The position numbers and the translations under genes are program-made. This document shows positions 11,691 to 21,769 of a stretch of 64,000 nucleotides of DNA, in pieces. Numbering within the stretch: position 1 is the stretch's first letter; every line of letters starts with the position of its first letter. Where the stretch lies: NCBI GenBank assembly GCA_029817715.1, contig JARUPY010000387.1:7192001-7256000 (forward strand). Direction: 5' to 3'. The notes beneath the pieces were generated by a model that saw only the letters and a program-made list of their open reading frames with translations, was not told the DNA's origin and ran no database searches. The stretch comes from Melastoma dodecandrum. Its lineage: Eukaryota > Streptophyta > Magnoliopsida > Myrtales > Melastomataceae.

Positions 11691-13730
11691 GGAAACTGAA
11701 GACACAGCCGAGTGTTTGATGATCGTGTCGTGAATGTCAGATGAGCAGCTGATGGAAATGTCCGTTGGCTCGGCAAATGAGGTGGGACAATTATTCAGGA
11801 TATACGGGTTAGCTCAAAGTTTCTCTACAAGAAAAGACAACCTGCGACGTCGGCGAGATGGCGAGTGTAATGCATAGTTGGGTTTGCTCGCGCGAAGGCC
11901 ATCCAAAGCGTAGATCTAATATAGCCGATGATTCCCGAAAGAGAGCGTCCACGAGGTTGGGTTGCCCTTGTGAGGTTAGAACGAGAGTGGACCGCAATGG
12001 TCGATGGTGTATCACATTAGCGAATTTGTGTCACAATCATGAGTTGGTGCCTGGCCCTCTATCATGTTTCATGTGCGAAAGTCGCACAGTGACAGATGAG
12101 GACATGGTAGCCGTGAAATGAATGTTAAGCATGGGATTTAGGCAATTCAAAATAATGCGGCTGTTGGTTTATGCTTCCAGAGGGCACGATCGCGTCGACT
12201 TCTTAAAGAGAGACAGGAACAACCGTAAGCTGAAGGATGAACGTTCGGGAAGTTACTCATTGTTTGATATCAGATACACTTATCTACTCTCCCGACAAGC
12301 TTCCGATCAAGGCATGTCATTGGTGACAACCGTTGAGGTCGACGAAGTCGATCGGATGTACTGGTTTGACAAAAAATCGAAGTTGGATTACGGAGCATTC
12401 GGTGACGTCGTCGCTTTAGATTGAACCTTCAAGACCAATGCATATGGCATGCAAATGGTAGTCCTCGTCGGCGTCAACCACCATCATCAGACAATTGTAT
12501 TAGGGGTCAGCTTAATGGTTTCCGAAACAACGGAGGATTACAAGTGGCTATTAAGAACTCATGCGTAGGTGATGGGAGCGAAAGTACCGATCTTGGTGGT
12601 CAGAGACGCCGATAGGGCGATGATCGCCGCCGTACAAGAAACATGGCCAACAGCAAGACCTCGTGTTTGCCTTTGGCGTATGAATCGCAATATTCTCTGT
12701 AGGGTACATGATCTGACGTTGAGACAGACCATCTCTTCCTTCATGTACAACGAAAAGTCTAGTGATGAGGTGGAGCAAGAGTGGGACGAGATGCTGAAAA
12801 ATACTAGCTCAGTTAATATTCGATGGTTGAATCAACTGTATGAGAGTAGACATATGTGATGGATGACATATTGTCAATGACATTTTGGGCCGAGCTAAGG
12901 AGCGAATGCACGCGTTCATGAAGGGATACTTGAAGACAAAACACAAAGTTCACGAATTCTTTCATCACTACGAACGAGCCGTGGCAGATTTACGACATAA
13001 AGAAAGTATAGAGAATTACAATTCCGCAAACAAATCATATCAGTCGCGCACTATGTTACGTAGCCTTGAGGAGGATGAAAGTTAGATCTATACTCTTACC
13101 TCGTTTCACAAGGTACAATTGCATATCCAAAGGGAAGCATTGTTTTTTGTCGAAGGTATAATTGATGGAAATATCAATTGAGTATATCGGCTAGGCAGTT
13201 ACGACCAATAATCTATGGGGGCTGAAGTTTATTCATGAAAGTGTCGACAGTCGTTGAATTGTAGCTGTCGACATTTTGAGACGTATGGCATGCCTTGTGC
13301 ACATATCTTTCATGTAACGAAGGTCGAAGGCATGAAGTTTATCCCACCACCTCTCATTCTGCATCGTTGGACTAAAGGAGCTAGAGTAGTAGATTTTTCT
13401 GTCACCTATGTTGACGCGTACGGCATCAAATCTGAAGAATTCCGACAAAAGATACAAATGACGACTTGTCGTCGTCTATGTTTTCTTGGAGGAAAAAGTG
13501 AAATTGCGTACGAGCTTGTCCGTCGTTCCATACAAGAATTGACTCTCGCTTTAGAAAATCGGACTGTAGCGGAACGGAAAGCTTTGTCGGTTGGCGATGT
13601 CAAGTATAAATGCAAGAAAGTGCAATTCAATTGTGAATCTGTTACCAGTGTGTCGAGGGTAAATCAATCTGATATATGCAATCTCGAACACGGGCAACTC
13701 AATACAATTTCATTGATGACTTGAAATGGA
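11690..13730 (+). pseudogene. MULE transposase, FAR1/FRS-like, decayed
   Basis: Domains in order: a FAR1-type DNA-binding region (about 11770-12070, GCPCEVRTRVDRNGRW then LCHNHEL, the C..C..HxH zinc ligands); the MULE transposase core (about 12280-12920) with candidate catalytic acidic residues in DYGAFGDVV, in VVRDADRAM and in ERMHAFMKGY; then a SWIM zinc finger (C at 13260 and 13266, C-A-H at 13296-13304, in CSCRHFETYGMPCAHIFHV). Such proteins bind the element ends and cut and paste it; host FHY3/FAR1 factors derive from this family. In-frame stops occur at 12119 (TGA), 12422 (TGA), about 12554 (TAG) and 12857 (TGA), with a frame change between 12860 and 12885 and more stops after it. I saw no obvious introns. 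It is convergent with the Ulp1-like gene. Confidence 0.9.
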
Positions 13731-13899
13731 AAGCACGACGACAAGGATTACGAGGACATGTCCGTGATTGGCCAGCTGAACATATAATCCCAGGTAGTTA
13801 CAAGTTGTGTTTTAATTACGTACATTAGTTGCCATAATTTTGTGCACAAAAACACTATTATGCAATATATTGCTGGCGGACCTAAAATCTTTAAGGGTT

Positions 13900-15153
13900 A
13901 GATAAAAAATATCAAAAAGAATTGATTTTTGGCAATTTTTCAGTCATTCATTAGACGATGGCACAATGACAGGGGGTTTTTCCTTAGCGACATGCACCCT
14001 CTTTTTTCGGCCCTCGTTCATCTTGCCCATGACAGTCTTCTTCACTCCGTTTTCTTGCCATTTTATAAGACTAACCGTCAAATGAATCATGTCCAACGGG
14101 CTAATTCGCTACGAGAGACAATAACATGGGAAGCATCAAATACATATATAGCAAGTTCATATGCAAAAAGAAGGCTTTCGTATGATGCGCTAACTCACCA
14201 CGTTCCCAAGACCCTCGGATGGGTCCGACATGGACATGAACTTCATAAAGAAAAGTCCGCAATCAGCGCTATGCAAATGAAAAAGGAAAGCGCCGATGTT
14301 TGTGCTAAGAAGTTAATTATATCATATCTATATTTGGATATAGAGGATAACTTACTCTTTGCCCAACAAGAATTGCTTTGGTATGTTCGCAGGGCAGCGA
14401 ATGGGCCATGAAGGAAGGTCTGGTACGATCCTCGCATTCGAACGCTAGGCATTCGATTCCAAAATTACTCGTACAAGGGTCAGCACTCGCATATGCAGGT
14501 CCATTCACCCATGTAAGTTCGATGATGCCTGATGTATTGTGTCAAATATGAGGACTTCACCTGTGGTAAAGTTAACTAAATCTAGGGTCCAATGTGACTC
14601 CGCAACACACACATGTATGTATATCTGTAAAAAATACGATAAGCCAACATATAGATAAGCAAAAAACTAATTGACGGTAGAAAAAACCATATCAGTTACC
14701 AATTTGACGAGTTCCTTTTTTCCGATATTGGACTTGCACAATTTCAGTAGATTTTTGCGAGCGTCTTCCATGAGTACTCGTATTTTTTAGGTGTATAAAT
14801 ACGGGATGTCAGGTTCTGCAAATAACGGACGGTTTATGTTATTTTTTTGGGGTGTCATAAGTAACAGATAATTTCTGTGTGACGTTCGGTTACAAGGTAT
14901 TGACATACCCCTAACCAACTCGTGAGGTACCATCGCGTACGACCATCATCTGGTTGGATGCTATTCAACATCAAGCAGTGGTAGTCGATGATCTCCAATA
15001 GAGATCATCACGATTTCATCAGGCACTATGCAATGACTAAACACTTAACTTAATCATTTCCAATGTCCTTATTACGTTATGTATCCACCTATTTGGTTTG
15101 AGAGAAAACATTCAATGCCTTGAAATACTAATAGAATGCCCCATCCAAAGTAG
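13900..15153 (-). pseudogene. Ulp1-like cysteine protease of the MULE, C-terminal catalytic part
   Basis: Read on the minus strand. SHWTLDLVNFTTGEVLIFD carries the C48 peptidase His (codon 14592-14594) and Asp (codon 14541-14543). The catalytic Cys (codon 14259-14261) sits in SADCGLFFMKFM. Between Asp and Cys the minus strand shows a probable intron with donor GTAAGTTATCC near 14360 and acceptor TTGCATAG near 14270, which explains stops there. These proteases, related to SUMO peptidases, are carried by several plant MULE groups as a second gene. The N-terminal part lies at 36.1-38.5 kb: the gene was cut by the LARD and gypsy insertions. Cleavage activity is inference from family. At least one stop lies outside the predicted intron. 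Confidence 0.85.
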
Positions 15154-15158
15154 CTCGC
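15154..15158. repeat. Target site duplication CTCGC, left copy (LARD)
   Basis: CTCGC directly precedes the TG that opens the 5' LTR and is repeated at 30293-30297 directly after the CA that closes the 3' LTR. It lies in the Ulp1-like gene of the MULE. Confidence 0.95.
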
Positions 15159-15297
15159 TGTAATACCTCAAATTTACATGCGAGCCGCGAACAATCATCT
15201 TTAAGCCAACTTTCATTCCCAAAATGGCCAAAGCCCAAATCCATACAACTTTGAAATTCATTTTACACAAAACAGAAATAAAAAGAAAAAATAATAA

Positions 15298-15770
15298 CAG
15301 CGGCAACAAGCCACACAAAGGCAGCTACAATCGCCACAACAGCCACAAAAGCCATCTCAGTCGGCTCAACCTCTTCTACAGCAGTTGCGTAATTAACAGG
15401 CTCAGCAACAAATTGTGCAAGCGCCACTGAGCAATGGAATTGTGGCTTCATCCAATCAGTTGCCAAGTCAGATGGCACAGCAATCAACGTCAACAGCTGC
15501 AGCCGCATCAGCATCAACCTCAACAAACATCAACAACGATCAAAGATACAGCGACCACAACTACAGCCACACAAACCTCAGCAATTGCAGCAGAAGACAA
15601 CTAAACCAAGGAGTCCGGCGGAATCCCAGATGACTTACCTGGATGCTTGGCGCATGTGCCAGCTTGACTTCAAGCGACCACTTTCTTCCCTCGAGAATGC
15701 TTATGAGAAGTTGTTGCCTTACCACAGCACAAACACAGCATCAGCAGCGGCAACAGATAATTGGCAGCCA
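15298..15770 (+). pseudogene. Captured fragment of a plant GLTSCR1-domain (BRIP1/2-like) gene in the 5' LTR
   Basis: A Gln-rich stretch (15298-15480, with QQPQKPSQSAQPLLQQLRN then QAQQQIVQAPLSNG, broken by TAA at 15394) leads through a frame change near 15500-15545 into 15545-15727. There, SPAESQMTYLDAWRMC, FKRPLSSLENAYEKLLPYH match the start of the GLTSCR1 domain as I know it from plant proteins that associate with the SWI/SNF ATPase BRM. After LLPYH the similarity stops abruptly, so only the Gln-rich part and the domain start were captured. It lies in U3, so it is transcribed only at the 3' end of element RNA. Identity is recognition by eye. Confidence 0.75.
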
Positions 15771-16256
15771 AGAACAACAGTCTTAACCAAATTCAGCCCA
15801 AGCCAAAGAAAAGGGCCAAGCAAGAACAGCCCAACCCCAAAGGCTGATCAAGTCCAACCCATAAGCCATAAACCCATTACAAAGAGCCCAAGGCAGCCAA
15901 CCTAAAGCAAATGGTTGATCAGGCCAAATCCAAAACAAGCCCACAACACAGCCCGATCCAAAGTAGAAGGCTGGCCCAGCCCAGATCAAGGCAAAAGTAA
16001 AAGCTAACCTGCATTCCCCGACAAAAATCCCACGGTTGCACGCACACAACAGACCTGAAATCCTCCTCTCACTCACCAATCTTCAGCCTTTGTCTGTCAC
16101 CTGCGGGAGGAAGGATCTTGACAACGCCAAAGGACGATCATGTCCCCTAACAACCTTAATTTTCCTAACCAAAACTAACAAAGCTCCAATTGAATTCCAA
16201 CGACACCAGTAAAAACAGAACGAAATTCAGGTTTCAGTTGTAAAGGAGTTGGGGGA

Positions 16257-16264
16257 TATAAAAG
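16257..16264 (+). promoter_or_regulatory. TATA box of the LARD 5' LTR
   Basis: TATAAAAG in the context GGGGGATATAAAAGAAATTC, followed by a purine-rich then pyrimidine-rich start region. The position, with all following LTR sequence GC-rich, fits the U3/R boundary about 30 bp downstream. Confidence 0.7.
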
Positions 16265-16299
16265 AAATTCTCTCGAAAGGAGAAAGGAGGGCGGGGGGG

Positions 16300-18110
16300 A
16301 ACCTTCATTTTGGAGGAGGACATCTTCCTGAGGGCGGCGAGGATTCTTCAGAGAGCCAGCTTCTCTTCTAAAAAAAATTACACAGCCCCTCCTCTTCAAG
16401 GCTTCAGTCTTCCCACCTTTCTTCGGTTGTCTTCACCACCAGGAATTCCTCAACAACTCCTAGCCAAGGTTTTCACCGGCCCTCCTGATCCAACGATGGT
16501 TCGTCTCTAGAATCAACGTGGCCGCCCTCCTCCAAGCTCCTCATCCAACAACTAGCAAGGATGTCAACATCAGCGCCAATCTGCAGCAAACCTCAGCCGC
16601 TCCATCTCTGCGTCTTTGCCCTCCAATGATGGCCAACAATTACACTCGTGGTCCAGAGACAACTCTAGTCACCTCTCCTCAAGGCGGCCTCCCACTTCAG
16701 CTTCCCTCGTTGCAGAAGGCACATCCTTCCAGGCATCCCCGAAGTCTATAGAGGCGGCCCTGTCCACCCCAGCGTCCTCGGGTCCCGGCTCGCCGACCAC
16801 ACGCTTTCAGCAAGTCGAAACTTCTCCTGGCGAATCCACAACGAACCCAGACGGCAACAATCCCCACAACCCTTCCAATCCCACACCCATCTCCCGCCGC
16901 TTCTACCGCGAAGGAATCTGTGGCTCATGCGCCATGGACATTGACGGCTGCAATGGACTCGCTCGCCTCGACTTGATCCTCCCACAGTGACGCGCCTCCG
17001 GCAATGAATCTTCTGGATCTGACCACGGCGGCAACAACTCACCTAGCTCCGGCAGCGATGGGCCCTTGCTCTCCCTCCGACGTTCCTCCGACGGCAGCAA
17101 CTCCAGGAACCCGCAACAGCAGCCCCTCCCTTCAGATACCCAAGCCACCAACGACCAACAACCCCAAACCTCCTCTTTCCGGTCTTCCTTGCCTCGACTT
17201 CCGACCAGCCAGTTGCCCGGCTCCCTGACGTCTCCTCCCCGGTAGAACAGCGCGGCGCACATTTTCCCGACCGCCTCAACACTGGTCTCGTCCCTGGCGT
17301 TCCCAGATCCGGCGACTGCGAGCCCATCCACCTTCAGCATCCCAAGCCCAGCAAACGCTCCTTCTCTCCGGCAGTCCCCAACGACGGCAACAGCCTCCCA
17401 CAACGTCACACCCAGCCGCCTCAGAGCCAGCCCTCTTTCGCCACAGCAGCGGATCCCAACTCTCCGGCCCTCCTCCAGGCGTTCCTGAACCTATGTCCGG
17501 CGAACTTGCGACTCCCCCCGGCCTCCTGATTTGCAACGAGACAGCCGGCTCATGCCCCAAAGTGGCTCTCCGTCCTAGCTTCCTGATGTCCTCCCCAATA
17601 TCCTCAGAATCGACGGCAACCCGCTCCTTCCCCGGCTTATCAGAACAAGTGACGGCGGAATCGAAGGAAATCGGTGGCAAGCGAGCAATCAACCTCCTGG
17701 ACATCCCCAGTAGCGAATCGCAGCTTCTTCCGGCGACCCATCCAAATCCAGCCACGCCTCGACCAACCTGTTCTTCCCTTGGCGACTTCGAAATCGACGG
17801 CCAACCTCTCAGCACTCCTAGTCCAGTAGACCCACTTTGCGGCGTCTCCGCAAAACCCCAGGAGCTTCCCTTTCTCCGGCGCCGCCCCCAGTCTTCCCGG
17901 CGTTCCCCCTCCAAGCCACATGAACCCCGGTGCCGTCCCAAGCCTGGGTTTTGAAGATGCCGCGCCCGTTCACCAATCAACCGACCAGCCCCATCCTCGC
18001 AGAGCAAGTCTGTCTCCGGAGTCCTCTTCAAACAGGTCGATTCCCTCCTTTGATTTCCTTCTCTGGTCGTTCGTGCGTGGAAGAAATCAAATTATTTCGA
18101 TTTGGTTCGT
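16300..18110. other. GC-rich R/U5 island in the 5' LTR with overlapping open frames
   Basis: A clear compositional shift to GC-rich, Pro/Ser/Thr-coding sequence. Plus-strand frames at 16616-16990, 17493-17954 and 17930-18271 overlap minus-strand frames at 16903-17409 (168 codons) and 17276-18031 (251 codons). None has a domain I recognise. Long frames on both strands are expected by chance in GC-rich DNA, and the Pro-rich plus frames resemble a 5' leader. The same frames recur in the 3' LTR. Capture from a host gene is possible but not shown. Confidence 0.45.
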
Positions 18111-19682
18111 CTGAGCAATGCTGTAGGAGGAGATGGGACATCAGATGGGTGACAGCTCAGAAAGGTAATTTCTTTTACTTATTTTTTATTTTTTTTTTTG
18201 CAAACATTACTTTTACTTATTTACTTGTTACAATTGTCTCATTCGATGTTCACAATATTTTTTTAAGATAATTCATATTTAATATTATCAATAATCAAAA
18301 CCCTTTTCTAGTTAAATGCAGTCAAAATATGTTTATCTTTTGTGTCCTTCATTTGTTAAAATTAGCAAGATTTTATCCTTGATTACATACATGAAATCAA
18401 TATATTATGAATAATATTAACCTCCGTCTCCCTTTGTTTTACATGTAAAACACGATCAAACTTTACGGACATTTTCGAAGATTTTACAACAAGTAAACGC
18501 CTTCAACTAAAAAGGTAAGACATGTCTTACTAATTTAATTCAATTGAATTTGAATTTGTCGATATTTTTTGACATCGGCATGTCCTTCTTCCTTCCTCTA
18601 CTTTGCATGTAAACACCGAGGAATTCACTACCAATGAATGTCATTCTCCGACGGCGCGGACAACCGACATCAACGGGCTCACAACGCCCCGTAAGTATCG
18701 ATCTTACCTCATTAAGTCCTAATCATTGCTTTCGATTTAAATTAGGACTTTCTGACCACTCTTATATTTTCTTCGCATGTACACTGAGCATGTAACTTCG
18801 GAAGACCAAATTCAAACTTTCGAAGATCACACGAAGACGCGTGTATCAAACCGCGTGGTTCTACCCCGGCCTAAAAAACCGCGGGCTTGAAGACAAAGCG
18901 GCCCCAACCTTCACCAAAGGTACAAAGGGGAGGTGCGGGCCTCCCCGAATTTTATTTTAAGCCCATATGTAACGGGTTGCGGGCCCAAGTGCATAGGCCC
19001 GCAACCACCGCCCTTCCCCGCCCTCTTTCATTTCGTTTATTGTTTGTGATTGCACGCATGACTTAGGCTTTAGGTTTGTGTCGTGTGTTGATTTTTAATC
19101 AAACAAACCTAAATTCGGGTCCAACGCCCGTTAAAACGTCGATACGAGTCCGGCCCACTCCCGGATCGGGTCCAACACCCGTCAATCAAAAGTAAGTTTT
19201 TTGGACAAATCGCCACCCTTTTCGCATGTGGTAGAGTACTAAGGTTAGTAAATAGGAATCCCCGAACCCAGACTCTGATTTTTCCGACTTAAAATCACAT
19301 TTTTTAAACTAAGTCGGTGGCGACTCCGAACAACAGTTTTCCAAAGCTAAAACTAAACCACTACCCCTTTTTTCGGAGTCATTTGGGGTGAGGTGACGGC
19401 TACTCGAGCCGCTCCTTGGGCCCTCCCCGAAATTCGCGAGCGAGGCCTTAACGCAGCCTTTCGCTCGCCGCCTCCAGGGAACTGGAGACGGTTGGCGAAA
19501 CGCCCCGCAGACCCGTTCGCGAATCAAGGGAAGGCCCAACCCGGGGCCCTTTTCTGCAGCGTCCGGCGTTCGAGCCGTAACGCCGACCGGACTGGGCCTC
19601 GGGGGAACGGGCCCGGATCCTCGGGTTGCTTGGAACCGCCGCCGCGCGCTGCTAGGCCGGAAGGGCGCGCGCACATCCCGGA

Positions 19683-19700
19683 TGGCGACTCCGCTGGGGA
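19683..19700 (+). promoter_or_regulatory. Primer-binding site of the LARD
   Basis: TGGCGACTCCGCTGGGGA, seven bases after the LTR end. This is the site type I know from Tat/Ogre-lineage plant gypsy elements, described as complementary to the 3' end of a tRNA-Arg. The tRNA identity should be checked against a plant tRNA set. Confidence 0.8.
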
Positions 19701-21769
19701 GAACTACGCATGTGGATTCCTACCGAAAGCCTTTTTACCACATGCGGAGAGGAGCTTGTTTTCGCATGTAATTGATTGGCTCGGTGCCCTTTGTATGATC
19801 TCTTTCCTATGTTTGTTTACCGCTTTATTAGGCATACATAGGTAAGTCCTTATACCCGGGACTAGGATTTTAGGGGGTCACCGTAAGGCACGGCCTCGCT
19901 GCTTCCTGCGGCTTGTAGGCTATGGACCGGGACCCGCATCCCTTAGTCCGAGGGAGGTCTAGAAACCTCCATCCGAGTCTTAGAATTGCGTGCCCACTAC
20001 AGGTGCCAGACGCTGCACGCGCATTTCCGTGTTACTAAGTGACTGTTACTTGTACAGGGACAGGTGTCAGGTACGCTTTGTCTGCTATAACTGTAAAGCT
20101 AACAATGCTCATTTTGCAGTTAGGTCAAGCTTATTACAGCAGCTCCAAGAAACATCTTTTCTCTTATTACCCTACTTACTATTACCTCTTATTCCATATC
20201 ATACATTTGAGCAACCACATGAGTGTCTGTCTAATCACAGTTTTCAAATTAACAAATCATTTACAATAATTTTTTCATGACATTATTGCATTTCATTTGT
20301 AAATGCATACACATATACGAGTGCGATTAAGCAACAATATAAACTTATCATGCATCGATTACACTGTTGCATGATACTAATCCAATCCTTCTTTCTACTT
20401 TCTTTTCGAGGTTTAATTCTCCAACATGGCTCCTCGAACGGGACTAGGGATAAGGCATGACATTACAAATCTTCAAGCATAAGAATACCAAGGATACCAT
20501 GGCGGCAACCAAGGTCTAAAGCCGCATATCCAACGACACAAAGGCCAAAGCAATCCTGACAACTGCTAAGGCCCAAAGCAAAACATGAAAACCAAAGATC
20601 ACCCAACGACTACCAAGGTTCAAAACCGAATCTACAACAATATCAAAACCCCAAGGAGGTTACATTTCAAAAGGCCAATCTCCATCGACATCAAGACTAA
20701 TGACAAACCAAAGAACTATCCACTGACATGTCACTATCGTGGAACATCATCCCCCACTAATCAACCACCGCTCCAAGGAAGCAGAAGCAACTCTATTACA
20801 TCATCAGCTACCACAACTTCGGCACCAACAAGAACGTCCTTCTTAGCTTTTTCGTCGAAGCTATATTCTTCCGCTCATCCCAAGCCTCGATCCTCAACAT
20901 CGGGCGACTCAGACAAGGGCAATCCCTTTTATAACTCAAGCCTTGATTCTCAACATCAGGCAACCTGACCAGGATCGACAAGAGGCAATCCTCCAATTTA
21001 CATGTCAAGCCCTGATCCTCAACATCAAGCAATCAGACAAGGGGCAAATCCTCTTACATGCATCCCGTCGTCGACTTTCTTCACCTTGCCAGCAATACAT
21101 TTTAGCACAAGGGGCAAACATCAACCTTCACAATGACATCACGATATCAAGACACCTGCAATCAATCAACCTTCAAATACGATCACTCGACGTTTACAGA
21201 GATTCAGCCTCATTGTTTATTTGATAACAAGAACTGGACGAACGCCAGATCCAAAGCATCCCCATGACAAAAACATGAACCAGATTCTTCAAGAGACGGC
21301 AAATACATAGCGTGACCGGCATCAGAAGCTCCCATTTGCGTTACCCGCCTTTCAACAATTCATTACATGTCTGGCGGGGCCACCGATACTCAAACCACCA
21401 AGATGAATCGTTTGGGGCAACGCTTGCATAACAGCTTCCCCCTACACCAAAGAACATGCGATCTACCTAACAATGACGCGTACTCGGACCCGGGCAACTC
21501 CCATCAAGCTCATCCATGGTACTTAAGCAATCAATCCAGCAGAAATTCAACTACTGATTCTCTGGAGCTCATCCCAAGGAGAAGGCCCACCACATGAGAG
21601 GCTAGTTACCCACCCAGCCCCACCTCAATGGGCAATCAACAATGCACATCCAAGGATAATCGACGTGGCATGCCCTTTCAAGAAAACAACCACATTAACG
21701 GAGAAAAACTGCCACAAGCACTCAACGTAGACAATCTTCAATGTTACTACACAGGAAAGGGAGTATTCA

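Larger units (their letters stand above)
15159..19675 (+). repeat. 5' LTR of the LARD (4517 bp)
   Basis: Layout: TG start; captured GLTSCR1-like fragment (15298-15770); TATA box at 16257; GC-rich transcribed part (about 16300-18100); AT-rich stretch (18170-18560); and a 3' part (18900-19675) with a PBS-like GGTGGCGACTCCG at 19317-19329, ending GCGCACA. U3 would be about 1.1 kb and R plus U5 about 3.4 kb if transcription starts some 30 bp after the TATA box. Confidence 0.95.

Noticed and set aside
17276..18031. 251-codon minus frame (and its twin at 27893-28648) as a gene
   Set aside because: GC-rich DNA gives long frames on both strands; no domain recognised, overlapping plus frames of similar length. 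Listed only as an observation.
19683..19700. Part of a tRNA gene
   Set aside because: Only the 18 nt complementary to a tRNA 3' end are present, directly after an LTR: a primer-binding site, not a tRNA gene.
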